From assembly GCA_023438065.1 (NCBI GenBank), contig JAEXRH010000012.1, positions 124,001 through 188,000 of the forward strand: a DNA stretch of 64,000 nt. Reading direction: 5' to 3'. Position 1 is the stretch's first letter; every line of letters begins with the position of its first letter. Made by a program: the position numbers and the translations under genes. The DNA is from Spirochaetota bacterium (GTDB lineage Bacteria > Spirochaetota > Spirochaetia > Treponematales > Treponemataceae). The notes under the pieces are model-generated. The model saw only the letters and a list, made by a program, of their open reading frames with translations, searched no databases and was not told where the DNA came from. This document shows, piece after piece, positions 17,725-26,014 of the stretch.

Positions 17725-18729
17725 ATGAGTAATGTTACTGAAGAAATAGATCTTTTGGACCTTCTTGCCGTAATGTTTCGTCGAAAAGGACTAATTATCA
17801 GTATTACCTTTTGCGGAATGGTATTTGCTTTGCTTTTTTCAGTCATATCGCTGGTTTTGCCTTCAGAAAAATCGTTCTATCCAAACAAATACACCCCAAC
17901 GGCGCTAATGCTTATAAACGATAGCTCTTCCTCCGGTGGGGTTCTTTCGTCACTACTCTCGTCAAGCGATTTAGGCGGTCTCGCAAGTTTAGCTGGGGTG
18001 AATGTTTCAGGAGGATCAACATATAGCGCGCTTGCGGTATACCTTGCTGGATCAAACGATTTTCTCGACCCAATCGTCGATCAATTCGATCTTATGAAAA
18101 GGTATAAAATTAAGAAAAACCCACGAGCCGAAAGTCGTCAAGCTTTAATGAGGTATTTAAAAGCTAAGTTTGACGAAGATTCGGGTGTTTTCACGATATC
18201 ATTTTCAGATATAGACCCTGCGTTCGCTCAGTCTGTCGTGAATTTCGCTGTTAAAATCATGGAACAACGCTTCACGGAAATGGGCCTGGATAAGAATATG
18301 CTTTCGAAAGACAATCTTGAAGTTAACCTGAACAATAGTTATAAGGAAATCGTTCGTTTACAACAAGAAAGCCAGCAGTTGATGAGAGCGGTAAATCAAG
18401 GTAAGTCATTCGCGAATGGGTCCTCGGTCATGCTCGAGTCGACGCGCATCGATCTCGAACTCGAGGCGCAAAAAACGGTGTATACGCAACTCAAAACCCA
18501 ATATGAGCTGGTCAAGGTGCAACTCGCGAGCGAAACACCGGTCTTCCAGGTACTCGAATATGCCGAGGTTCCCGACAGAAAATCGGGACCAAGCAGAGGC
18601 ATGCTCTGCATAATTGTCACGTTCGCTTCCTTCTTTTTCTCGGTTTTTCTTGCCTTCCTTCTCAATGCCGTCGATACTGTCCGAAAGGACCCCGGGGCGA
18701 TGGCCAAACTGAAAACTGCCTCAAAATAA
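17725..18729 (+). CDS. Wzz-like chain-length determinant (PCP family), compositionally mosaic
   Basis: Predicted polysaccharide co-polymerase that sets chain length in Wzx/Wzy systems; 334 aa. Start at the ATG with GGGGAGA just upstream (an ATG 12 nt earlier lacks this). The layout is canonical: a short cytoplasmic N-terminus EEIDLLDLLAVMFRRKG, first membrane helix about 30-55, a long periplasmic helical region, then a Pro/Gly-rich segment near VPDRKSGPSRG and a second helix at about 290-315. No tyrosine-kinase domain follows. The first two thirds are AT-rich like the insert; from about nt 18410 the codons become GC-rich like the chromosome while the reading frame continues, suggesting a recombination junction inside the gene. 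Confidence 0.85.
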   Translation: MSNVTEEIDLLDLLAVMFRRKGLIISITFCGMVFALLFSVISLVLPSEKSFYPNKYTPTALMLINDSSSSGGVLSSLLSSSDLGGLASLAGVNVSGGSTYSALAVYLAGSNDFLDPIVDQFDLMKRYKIKKNPRAESRQALMRYLKAKFDEDSGVFTISFSDIDPAFAQSVVNFAVKIMEQRFTEMGLDKNMLSKDNLEVNLNNSYKEIVRLQQESQQLMRAVNQGKSFANGSSVMLESTRIDLELEAQKTVYTQLKTQYELVKVQLASETPVFQVLEYAEVPDRKSGPSRGMLCIIVTFASFFFSVFLAFLLNAVDTVRKDPGAMAKLKTASK

Positions 18730-18739
18730 GGATCGCATC

Positions 18740-20215
18740 ATGAAAGTTCTCCGCTTCGCGATACTCTTTCTCGCCGCGTTCGGCTATCTCCATTCCCAAG
18801 ACGCCGCCGTATCGGTGCCCAATTCCTCGATCTCGGACAGCACCATCGCCAAGGAGCTCGCGATTCGCGCGCAGATGGCCATGGCGACTCCCGACTATCT
18901 CGTGACGCCGGGCGACATCTACAAGTTCGGATTCTTCGCGGGAAAAGAGGCGATCAGCTATTCCTTCATCGTCGATTCCTCGTACAAGATTCGTGTCGCC
19001 AACCTCGGCGTGATCAACGCGAGCGGTATGAAGCTCATAGAGCTCAAGAAAGAAGTCGAGGATCTCGTCAATAGAAACTATCCGTTCTCGGGCGTGCAGT
19101 TCGCGTTGAATACGCCAGCGACCTATAACGTGATCGTGCTTGGAGAGGTCGTGACCACGACGACCGCATCGGTATGGGGCCTTTCGCGATTGTCGTCCGT
19201 GTTGACGCGCCTCACCTCCAATGCCTCGCTTCGGGATATCGAGATCAAGTCGCAAAACGGAAAGGTCGCGACCTACGACTTCTTCAAGGCGCAGCGCGAC
19301 GGGGACCTGTCGAACGATCCCTATCTCCGCCCGGGGGATATTATCACGATCAAGCGGTACGACCGCTCCGTCACCATTAACGGGGCGGTTAGTCGCCCCG
19401 GAACCTATCAGCTGCTACCGGGTGAGAATCTTTCGGCGCTCATTTCGTATTACGGGGCGGGTACGACCACCGTCGCGGACCTTTCGCGCATTGACGTCGT
19501 GAGATACAAGGATACCGACTCGAAGACCGGCGAGAAGATCTTCCTCAAGGCAGAGGACGTCGACGCGGATTTCGCCCTCAAGAACAACGATACCGTCACG
19601 ATAGCATCACGGACCGACCTGCTTCCCGTCATGTACCTCGAGGGCGCCATCGGCACCCCGGGCGCGGCCAATCCCCAGGTATCGACCAGGGTCGAGGTTC
19701 GCTTTAACGAAGGGGAGAACTACGCGTCGTTGGTGCGCAATTACCGAACGAGCTTCACGACCATCTCGGATACCAGGAATGCCTATATCGTCCGCGGGGA
19801 CAAAAGGATACCGCTCAACCTCAGCGACATTCTTTTTGATACTTCGTATCGAAGCGAGCACTCGGTCATGAACGAGGACGTCCTCGTCGTGCCTTTCAGG
19901 CAATTCTTCGTGACCGTCACCGGGGCCGTGATGAGTCCCGGGCGTTACGCGTACATCCCGGACCGGGACTGGAAGTATTACGTCGCGCTTGCCGGCGGCT
20001 TCAACAAGGAAAAGAACGCCTTCGACTCGATTTCCATACGCGACATGCTCGGGAAAAAGCGCCATAAAAAGGAGTTCATCGAGCCTGAAACGATCATCGA
20101 CGCGAAGAACAGCACCTTCGTGTACTATTTCAACAAGTACTCGCCGGTTATCGTGACGACGCTCGGTATCATCGTCACCTCGTATACCGTCAGGGACCTG
20201 GCAAACTCGCATTGA
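18740..20215 (+). CDS. Polysaccharide export protein, Wza-like with SLBB domains
   Basis: Outer-membrane-side export channel subunit, 491 aa. An N-terminal signal peptide (about 1-20, ending LHSQ) has no lipobox Cys, so it is probably not a lipoprotein. A poly-export domain starts near YLVTPGDIYKFGF (about 54-140), followed by SLBB-type repeats including VTINGAVSRPGTYQL and VTVTGAVMSPGRYAY. A hydrophobic helix near the C-terminus (VIVTTLGIIVTSY) could be the outer-membrane-spanning segment as in Wza. It starts 10 nt after the wzz-like gene with AAGG as SD, so they form one unit; both are GC-rich here. Confidence 0.88.
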   Translation: MKVLRFAILFLAAFGYLHSQDAAVSVPNSSISDSTIAKELAIRAQMAMATPDYLVTPGDIYKFGFFAGKEAISYSFIVDSSYKIRVANLGVINASGMKLIELKKEVEDLVNRNYPFSGVQFALNTPATYNVIVLGEVVTTTTASVWGLSRLSSVLTRLTSNASLRDIEIKSQNGKVATYDFFKAQRDGDLSNDPYLRPGDIITIKRYDRSVTINGAVSRPGTYQLLPGENLSALISYYGAGTTTVADLSRIDVVRYKDTDSKTGEKIFLKAEDVDADFALKNNDTVTIASRTDLLPVMYLEGAIGTPGAANPQVSTRVEVRFNEGENYASLVRNYRTSFTTISDTRNAYIVRGDKRIPLNLSDILFDTSYRSEHSVMNEDVLVVPFRQFFVTVTGAVMSPGRYAYIPDRDWKYYVALAGGFNKEKNAFDSISIRDMLGKKRHKKEFIEPETIIDAKNSTFVYYFNKYSPVIVTTLGIIVTSYTVRDLANSH

Positions 20216-20262
20216 GCGAAACGGAAATCCTGCGGATAAAATGAAAAAAAACGCTTGTTTCC

Positions 20263-20303
20263 TTGAGTGGGATGTGCTCTGTGTATATACTTAATTGTAT
20301 ATA
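20263..20303 (+). promoter_or_regulatory. Putative wecA promoter with palindrome over the -10
   Basis: TTGAGT (20263-20268), 17 nt, TATACT (20286-20291). A 7-bp inverted repeat TATATAC/GTATATA (arms 20284-20290 and 20297-20303, 6-nt spacer) covers the -10 and likely start point, a position suited to an operator. The regulator is unknown. Confidence 0.55.
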
Positions 20304-20344
20304 TCAGTGCTTAAAAGACGTGAGCGCGCCAAGGATTGATTTGC

Positions 20345-21415
20345 ATGGATAAGTCTTACTCGTTTTTGCTCTTGACCTTTCTTGTCTCGATTGTTTCCAT
20401 TTATATCATTCTGTGCCTTACCCGGCGCTTCAACATTTATGACAGGATTGACGAGCGAAAGGTGCATACGGGTAACATCCCTCGCCTGGGTGGGGTAGGG
20501 ATCGTCCTCGGGTTCATCGTCGGAATGGTCCTTTTCTTCCGTTCCTCGAGCTACCCGACCTATGTCGGCGCGAGACTCTGGGTTATCCTCGTAAGCTCCT
20601 CGATGATCTTCGTGATGGGCGTGTGGGACGACCTCAAGCCCTGGCGGGCGCGCTACAAGCTCCTCGTTCAGGTCGTCGCCGCGCTCATGATCATATCCTC
20701 GGGCTTTGTATTCAGGCGGCTCGGGTTCGGCAATCTCCCGTTCAGGTTCGAGTTGGGCGTCATCGCGTATCCCCTGACCTTTTTCTGGATTGTCGGGGTG
20801 ACCAACGCCATCAACCTCATTGACGGTATCGACGGCCTTTCCGGTTCCATAGCGCTTTTAGCCTCCATCGCCTACGCCTTCTTCTTCTATTTCGTCGGGA
20901 ACATTGCCGCGTTTTATTGTTGCGTGATCCTCGCTCTCTCGATCATCGGGTTTCTCTGCTTCAACCTCCCGTTCCCGCGCGCGAAGATTTTCATGGGCGA
21001 CGGCGGAAGCCAGTTTCTCGGCTTCATCCTCGCCGTCCTTCCGCTTCTCCAAAGCGGAAACCGTCTCGCGACGATCTCGCTCCCGTACGCCAGCGCGGTC
21101 CTGTCGATCCCGATCTGCGACACGATCGCCGCCATCTGGCGCCGCGTCCGGGAACGGAGGCGGATTGACGACCCGGACCGCTTCCATCTCCACCACAAGC
21201 TCATGATGCTCGGTTTCAGCGCGCGCGAGGCCCTCGTTTTTATCGCCGTGTTTCAGTCGATCATCGTGACGTTGACGGTTACCTCGGCGAAGGTCCCGAT
21301 GATCCTCTCGTTTTTCCTTCTCCTTTGCGTATACGCCCTCGTTTTCCTGTTTTTCACGGTGATTCACATCAAGAAGCGGGAGGAGCTCATTCGCCGTCAC
21401 GCCCGCGAAGGCTGA
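20345..21415 (+). CDS. WecA-type undecaprenyl-phosphate sugar-1-phosphate transferase
   Basis: Starts lipid-linked glycan synthesis by moving a HexNAc-1-phosphate from UDP-HexNAc to undecaprenyl phosphate. 356 aa, about ten membrane helices. PNPT family motifs: DERKVHTGNIPRLGG, WDDLKPW (the DD metal pair), NAINLIDGIDGLSG, FMGDGGSQFLG and the HxHH-like FHLHHKLM. ATG 20345 is chosen over an upstream TTG because AAGGA (20331-20335) is correctly spaced. GC-rich, with its own promoter, it stands at the distal conserved end of the polysaccharide locus and can also serve other glycans. Confidence 0.9.
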   Translation: MDKSYSFLLLTFLVSIVSIYIILCLTRRFNIYDRIDERKVHTGNIPRLGGVGIVLGFIVGMVLFFRSSSYPTYVGARLWVILVSSSMIFVMGVWDDLKPWRARYKLLVQVVAALMIISSGFVFRRLGFGNLPFRFELGVIAYPLTFFWIVGVTNAINLIDGIDGLSGSIALLASIAYAFFFYFVGNIAAFYCCVILALSIIGFLCFNLPFPRAKIFMGDGGSQFLGFILAVLPLLQSGNRLATISLPYASAVLSIPICDTIAAIWRRVRERRRIDDPDRFHLHHKLMMLGFSAREALVFIAVFQSIIVTLTVTSAKVPMILSFFLLLCVYALVFLFFTVIHIKKREELIRRHAREG

Positions 21416-21509
21416 TCATCCCCGAGCGCCCATCTTTTTTTACCGTTGCCTCATTGACTCGACCGGCCCCTTTTCGGTACCGTAGGCGTCATAAAAGAGA
21501 GGTGCTTCT

Positions 21510-22262
21510 ATGAAAGCAATAAAGATGGCCGCGCTCGCGGCAATGGCAGTGGCGATCGTTTCCTTCGCCGGCTGCGCCAAAAAAGACGGGAAGAAGTTCC
21601 TTATCGCGACCGATACGACCTTCGCTCCCTTCGAGTTCCAGGACGCTTCCGGCGCCTTCGTCGGTATCGACATGGACATCCTCGCCGCGATCGCGAAGGA
21701 TCAGGGTTTCGAGTACGAGCTTCAGGTCGTCGGCTTCAACGCCGCCGTGCAGTCGCTCGAGTCCAAGCAGTCCGACGGCGTCATCGCCGGCATGAGCATC
21801 ACCGAGGAGCGGAAGCAGAAGTTCGACTTCTCCGAGCCCTATTTCGATTCGGGCGTCGTCATGGGCATCGCCGCGACCGACGAAACGATCAAGGGATACG
21901 CGGACCTCAAGGGCAAGAAGGTCGCGATCAAGACCGGAACCGAGGGAGCGACCTTCGCCGAGTCGATCAAGGACCAGTACGGGTTCGCCGTAGCCTATTT
22001 CGAGGATTCCGCGAACATGTACGAGGACGTCAAGATCGGGAACTCCGCCGCGTGCTTCGAGGACTATCCCGTTCTCGGCTACGGCATCTCCCAGGGCGTC
22101 GGTCTCAAGATCGTCACCGAGAAGGAGAAAGGCTCGTCCTACGGCTTCGCGGTCAACAAGGGCCTCAACGGCGAGCTTCTCGCGAAGTTCAACAAGGGTC
22201 TCGCGAACATCAAGGCGAACGGTACCTATCAGGCCATTCTCGACAAGTACATCAAGAAGTAA
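21510..22262 (+). CDS. Amino-acid ABC transporter substrate-binding lipoprotein
   Basis: Periplasmic receptor of a polar amino-acid importer (family 3, GlnH/HisJ/ArtJ type), 250 aa. Signal peptide with lipobox FAGC, lipidated at C22, so anchored to a membrane. Family features: FLIATDTTFAPFEF at the mature N-terminus, GFNAAVQSLESKQSDGVIAGMSIT, and FDFSEPYFDSG. A GAGAGG SD precedes the ATG. Followed by a strong terminator before the permease gene, so it can be expressed in excess over the membrane parts. Which amino acid is bound cannot be told from sequence. Confidence 0.92.
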   Translation: MKAIKMAALAAMAVAIVSFAGCAKKDGKKFLIATDTTFAPFEFQDASGAFVGIDMDILAAIAKDQGFEYELQVVGFNAAVQSLESKQSDGVIAGMSITEERKQKFDFSEPYFDSGVVMGIAATDETIKGYADLKGKKVAIKTGTEGATFAESIKDQYGFAVAYFEDSANMYEDVKIGNSAACFEDYPVLGYGISQGVGLKIVTEKEKGSSYGFAVNKGLNGELLAKFNKGLANIKANGTYQAILDKYIKK

Positions 22263-22292
22263 CCGAATCCGCCCGTAAGGGTCGAGGATCGG

Positions 22293-22324
22293 AAGGCCGG
22301 CGCCCGTCGCCGGCCTTTTTTTTC
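22293..22324 (+). terminator. Terminator between receptor and permease genes
   Basis: Perfect 10-bp GC-rich stem (arms 22293-22302 and 22308-22317), 5-nt loop, followed by a T-run. It separates the binding-protein gene from the permease/ATPase pair. Confidence 0.85.
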
Positions 22325-22365
22325 GTTTTTTCCGTAACCCGAAGCGCGTTGGGCCCACTTCATTC

Positions 22366-22395
22366 TTGATCCGGTGGCTAACAATCGCGTATACT
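22366..22395 (+). promoter_or_regulatory. Putative promoter of the ABC permease, near-leaderless
   Basis: TTGATC (22366-22371), 18 nt, TATACT (22390-22395). The ATG at 22403 is 7 nt after the -10, so the transcript would begin at the start codon. Confidence 0.6.
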
Positions 22396-22402
22396 GGAAC
22401 CC

Positions 22403-23071
22403 ATGAATATCCAGGTCATACTCCTCAAGCTCTTCATGAGCCTCGGGGTGACGATCAAGCTTACGGTCGTCTCGCTCGCGATCGCGACCATCCTTGGCGT
22501 CGCCTTCGCGCTCATGAGCATATCGACGAGGAAGCCCCTGAAGCTCGCCTCGGCGGCGTATCTCGATCTCGTTCGGGGAACGCCCCTCATCGTTCAGGCC
22601 TTTTTCATCTATTTCGGAATCCCCCAGCTGCTCCAGTCCGTCGGCGTGCCCGTGCGCCTTTCCCCGGACGCGGCGGGCATCATTACCTTGAGCCTCAACG
22701 CCGGCGCCTACATGTCAGAGATCTTCCGCTCCGGGATCATGGCAGTCGACAAGGGCCAGATGGAGGCCGCCCGGTCCCTGGGGCTTCCGAAGTCGCGCGC
22801 GATGATGAAGGTCATCATCCCGCAGGCGGTCAGGATCGTCATACCGTCGCTCGTCAACCAGTTTATCATCACGCTCAAGGATACCTCGATCCTCTCGGTC
22901 ATCGGGATCCGCGAGCTTACCCAGACGGGAAAGCTCGTCATCGCGACGACCTTCGAGTCCTTCAAGGTGTGGGCCCTCGTCGCCGTCATGTATCTCGTGA
23001 TCATCAAGGTGCTGTCGCTTCTCTCCGCGCGGCTCGAAAGGAGTTTGAGAAATGGTAAAGGTCTCCATTAA
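22403..23071 (+). CDS. Amino-acid ABC transporter permease
   Basis: HisM/GlnP-type integral membrane subunit, 222 aa with about five helices. The cytoplasmic coupling (EAA) loop is visible as EAARSLGLPKSRAMMKVIIPQAVRI, shortened here to its core EAARSLGLPK; VRGTPLIVQAFF is also characteristic. It probably works as a homodimer since only one permease gene is present. The ATPase gene begins inside its 3' end (20-nt overlap). No SD is visible and the putative promoter lies just upstream, suggesting leaderless translation. Confidence 0.92.
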   Translation: MNIQVILLKLFMSLGVTIKLTVVSLAIATILGVAFALMSISTRKPLKLASAAYLDLVRGTPLIVQAFFIYFGIPQLLQSVGVPVRLSPDAAGIITLSLNAGAYMSEIFRSGIMAVDKGQMEAARSLGLPKSRAMMKVIIPQAVRIVIPSLVNQFIITLKDTSILSVIGIRELTQTGKLVIATTFESFKVWALVAVMYLVIIKVLSLLSARLERSLRNGKGLH

Positions 23072-23780
23072 GGGTCTCGAGAAGAGTTTCGGTTCGCTCG
23101 AGGTTCTTCGCGGGGTCGACCTTGACGTGGCGGAGGGCGAGGTCGTAAGCGTCATCGGGCCGTCGGGCTCGGGCAAGAGCACCTTTCTCCGCTGCATCAA
23201 CGCCCTTGAGGTTCCGACCGCGGGAACGATCGTCGTCGACGGGATGACGGTCACGAAAAAGCACGCGGACATCAACAAGATACGCGAGAACATCGGGATG
23301 GTGTTCCAGCAGTTCAACCTTTTCCCGCACCTCACCGTCCTCGAGAACATCACCATGGCGCCCGTCGACCGCAAGCGGATGACTAAGGACGAGGCGGCGA
23401 AGAAGGCGCTTGAGCTTCTCGCCCGCGTCGGTCTTTCCGAGAAGGCCTTCGCGTACCCGAGGCAACTGTCGGGCGGCCAGCAGCAGCGCGTCGCGATCGC
23501 CCGCGCGCTCGCGATGAAGCCCGATCTCATGCTCTTCGACGAGCCGACGAGCGCGCTCGACCCCGAGATGGTCGGCGAGGTGCTCCAGGTCATGAAGGAT
23601 CTCGCCGCGGAGGGGATGACGATGATCGTCGTGACCCACGAGATGGGCTTCGCGCGCGAGGTGTCCGACCGCGTCATCTTCATGGACGGCGGCGTGATCG
23701 TGGAGGAGGGAAGTCCCGACCGGATCTTCGGCTCCCCGACCGAGCGGCGCACGATCGACTTCCTCAACAAGGTGCTCTAA
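23052..23780 (+). CDS. Amino-acid ABC transporter ATP-binding subunit (GlnQ-like)
   Basis: Powers the importer formed with the two preceding genes. 242 aa. Walker A GPSGSGKST, Q-loop in FQQFNLFPHLTV, signature LSGGQQQR, Walker B LMLFDEPTSALDPE, H-loop TH. All motifs intact, with the typical polar amino-acid-uptake sequence. Translationally coupled to the permease through a 20-nt overlap; followed by a bidirectional terminator. Confidence 0.95.
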   Translation: MVKVSIKGLEKSFGSLEVLRGVDLDVAEGEVVSVIGPSGSGKSTFLRCINALEVPTAGTIVVDGMTVTKKHADINKIRENIGMVFQQFNLFPHLTVLENITMAPVDRKRMTKDEAAKKALELLARVGLSEKAFAYPRQLSGGQQQRVAIARALAMKPDLMLFDEPTSALDPEMVGEVLQVMKDLAAEGMTMIVVTHEMGFAREVSDRVIFMDGGVIVEEGSPDRIFGSPTERRTIDFLNKVL

Positions 23781-23818
23781 CGTACGTCCTTTTTTTCGGA
23801 ATCCATCGTTGAGAAAAA

Positions 23819-23852
23819 CAAGAAACCCGCCATGTGGCGGGTTTCTTGCTTT
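23819..23852. terminator. Bidirectional terminator between the ABC operon and hisS
   Basis: 14-bp perfect inverted repeat (arms 23819-23832 and 23835-23848) with T-rich flanks on both strands, placed between converging genes. Confidence 0.85.
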
Positions 23853-23881
23853 TCAAATGCCTGACTGGTGCCGCGTGCTCG

Positions 23882-25189
23882 TCAGCCTTTGATCTTTTCG
23901 GCGGCGTCGGTAATGGTCGCCTCCGTTATCGATTCGCGGGTGATGAGGTTCTTGAGGGTGAACGAGGCGGCACCGGTCGCGCCGTCGGCGAAGATTCCCC
24001 ACTTGATCGATTTCTTCTCGGCCCAGGCGTACTGCTGGGGCATCTTCTTCGCGTCGGGGAAAACCTCGCACGCGATTCCTTTGTCGCGGAGGGCGCCGGC
24101 GATCTTCTGGTAGAGCGCCATGTCCTCTTCTTTCTGGCAGAAGACGCATGCCTCGGTGAAGCTCGCCCGGGTCGCCGCCATTCCGAGCTCGGAAAGGCCC
24201 GCGAGGAGGCGGTCGAGCCCGATCGAGGAGCCGACCCCGGGGACGCGTTCCTTCATGTAGAGCCCCGCGAGGTTGTCGTAGCGGCCGCCCGAGCAGACCG
24301 AGCCGATCGACGGAAGGTCGTCGAGGAAGGTCTCGTACACGACGCCCGTGTAGTAGTCGAGGCCGCGGGTGATCGCGGGGTCGAGGACGAAGGCCGCGTC
24401 GATGCCCGTCTCGACCATGAAGGCCCTGATGTCGCGAAGCCGTTTAGTGTCCTCGGCGGGGCCGCCCGCCATCCGCTCGATGAGCGCGAGCGTCGCGTCG
24501 AAGTCCTTCGACTCCTTTCCGGCTCCCTTTACGTAGGCAAGGATCTCGCGCGCGTTTTCCTCTCCCGCGATCTCGGCGAGGAGGGACAGGGTCTCTGCCT
24601 CGCCGATTTTCGCGAGCTTGTCGACGGTGCGGAGAACGTCCTCGCTCTTGGCGGAAAGCCCGCGCGCGGCGAGGAAGCGGTTGAAGACGCCGCGGTGGGA
24701 AAGCCTTATCGTGACGCGCTCGACGCCGATCGAGCGGAGCGCGGCCTTCATGAGCGCGAGGATCTCGAAATCGACCGCGGCCGAGTCCGAGCCGACGATG
24801 TCGAAGTCGCACTGGACGAACTCGCGGTAACGGCCGGCCTGCGGCTTCTCGCCGCGCCAGACCTTCGCGATATGGTACCGCTTGAAGGGAAAATAGAGCT
24901 CCGCGTGGTGCTCGGCGACGAAACGCGCGAAGGGGACGGTAAGGTCGAACCGGAGCGCGACGTCGCGCCCGCCGTTGTCCTCGAAGCGGAAGACCTGTTT
25001 TTCGGTCTCGCCGTCGCTCTTCCGGAGGAGGATTTCGGAATACTCGAGCGCCGGAGTGTCGATCGGGACGAAGCCCGACGAACGGAACGTCGCGGTGAGC
25101 CGCTCGACGAGGATCGCGCGCTCGATCTCCTGCGCGGGGAGGAAATCCCTGAAGCCCTTGAGAACCCTGGGTTGTATAAGCTCTGCCAT
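23882..25189 (-). CDS. hisS: Histidyl-tRNA synthetase
   Basis: Charges tRNA-His; class II synthetase, 435 aa. Starts at MAELIQPRVLKGFRDFLP, the family N-terminus; an upstream in-frame Met would add non-conserved residues. Motif 2 region (FKRYHIAKVWRGEKPQAGRYREF, core RGEKPQAGR), the His-specific LDPAITRGLDYYTG, SGGRYDNL, and motif 3 GSSIGLDRLL are all visible, followed by a C-terminal anticodon-binding domain. A promoter match ends 6 nt before this ATG and there is no SD, so the mRNA is probably leaderless. Divergent from coaX. Confidence 0.95.
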   Translation of the reverse strand: MAELIQPRVLKGFRDFLPAQEIERAILVERLTATFRSSGFVPIDTPALEYSEILLRKSDGETEKQVFRFEDNGGRDVALRFDLTVPFARFVAEHHAELYFPFKRYHIAKVWRGEKPQAGRYREFVQCDFDIVGSDSAAVDFEILALMKAALRSIGVERVTIRLSHRGVFNRFLAARGLSAKSEDVLRTVDKLAKIGEAETLSLLAEIAGEENAREILAYVKGAGKESKDFDATLALIERMAGGPAEDTKRLRDIRAFMVETGIDAAFVLDPAITRGLDYYTGVVYETFLDDLPSIGSVCSGGRYDNLAGLYMKERVPGVGSSIGLDRLLAGLSELGMAATRASFTEACVFCQKEEDMALYQKIAGALRDKGIACEVFPDAKKMPQQYAWAEKKSIKWGIFADGATGAASFTLKNLITRESITEATITDAAEKIKG

Positions 25190-25195
25190 GTTGGT

Positions 25196-25225
25196 ATGAT
25201 ACCGCGCGAAGGCCATTTTGTTCAA
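25196..25225 (-). promoter_or_regulatory. Putative hisS promoter, leaderless configuration
   Basis: Minus strand TTGAAC (25220-25225), 18 nt, TATCAT (25196-25201), then 6 nt to the ATG at 25189. Confidence 0.6.
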
Positions 25226-25243
25226 GAAGCGGGGGATTTGCCG

Positions 25244-26014
25244 ATGCTGATGGTTATCGATATCGGAAACACGAACATCGTCGCCGGGCTCTTTCACGGC
25301 GACGATCTCGTCCAGGACTGGAGACTCTATACCGATCCCAGGCGGACCGACGACGAGTACGGCTCGATCCTCCGGTCGCTTTTCCGCGATTCCGGCATCG
25401 CGCCGGGGACGATCGAAAAGACCATCATCTCATCGGTCGTGCCCAACCTCAACGACACCTTCGTCCACATGATCGAGAAGGTGACGGGGAAAACCCCGCT
25501 CGTGCTCGCTCCCTCGCTCTACGAACGACTTCCCGTCAAGGTTCCCGAGACCGCGATCCACGAGATCGGCACCGACATCGTCTGCGACGCCGTCGCGGCC
25601 TATACGGCGTACCGCACGGCCTGCATCGTCATCGATTTCGGCACCGCGCTCACCTTTACCGCGATCGACGCGACGGGCGCCATCCAGGGCGTCGCCATCG
25701 CGCCGGGCCTCGGGACCGCCGTCAAGGCCCTCTTCCGCGATACCGCCCAGCTTCCCTCGGTTCCGCTCGAGGTGCCCCCTTCGAGCCTGGGGCGCAACAC
25801 CATCCACTCGATACAGGCGGGGGTGATCCTCGGCTACCAGGGGCTCGTCGAGTCCCTCGTCGCGCGGATGAAAAAGGACCTCGGCACGGACGCGAAGACG
25901 ATCGCGACCGGCGGGCTTTCCTTCGTGCTCGAGGAGGTTACCGACGTCTTCGACTACGTGGACGCGATGCTCACCCTGAAGGGCCTCAGGCTCATCGCGG
26001 AAATGGCCGGCTGA
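25244..26014 (+). CDS. coaX: Type III pantothenate kinase
   Basis: First step of coenzyme A synthesis: phosphorylates pantothenate. 256 aa, normal length. ASKHA-fold motifs: MVIDIGNTNIVAGLF at the start, SSVVP, IGTDIVCDAVAA (the acidic pantothenate/phosphate loop), IDFGTALTF and a late ATGGLS. Start at the first ATG of MLMVID with GGGG at SD distance; longer upstream extensions are antisense to hisS. Its 3' end overlaps the convergent NeuB-type gene by 23 nt. Confidence 0.93.
   Translation: MLMVIDIGNTNIVAGLFHGDDLVQDWRLYTDPRRTDDEYGSILRSLFRDSGIAPGTIEKTIISSVVPNLNDTFVHMIEKVTGKTPLVLAPSLYERLPVKVPETAIHEIGTDIVCDAVAAYTAYRTACIVIDFGTALTFTAIDATGAIQGVAIAPGLGTAVKALFRDTAQLPSVPLEVPPSSLGRNTIHSIQAGVILGYQGLVESLVARMKKDLGTDAKTIATGGLSFVLEEVTDVFDYVDAMLTLKGLRLIAEMAG

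Larger units (their letters stand above)
6138..18410. other. AT-rich polysaccharide specificity insert
   Basis: From just after manC to the middle of the wzz-like gene the DNA is much more AT-rich than everything around it, with A/T-ending codons and AT-rich gaps. Function changes with composition: flippase, sugar-modifying enzymes, glycosyltransferases and polymerase lie inside, while manC, the 3' part of wzz, the SLBB exporter and WecA lie in GC-rich DNA. No transposase, integrase or direct repeats were seen at the ends, which favours homologous exchange between conserved flanks over a mobile element. Boundaries are by eye. Confidence 0.8.

Noticed and set aside
23834..25243. Plus-strand extension upstream of coaX covering hisS
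   Set aside because: Antisense to hisS; CoaX starts at MLMVIDIGNTN.
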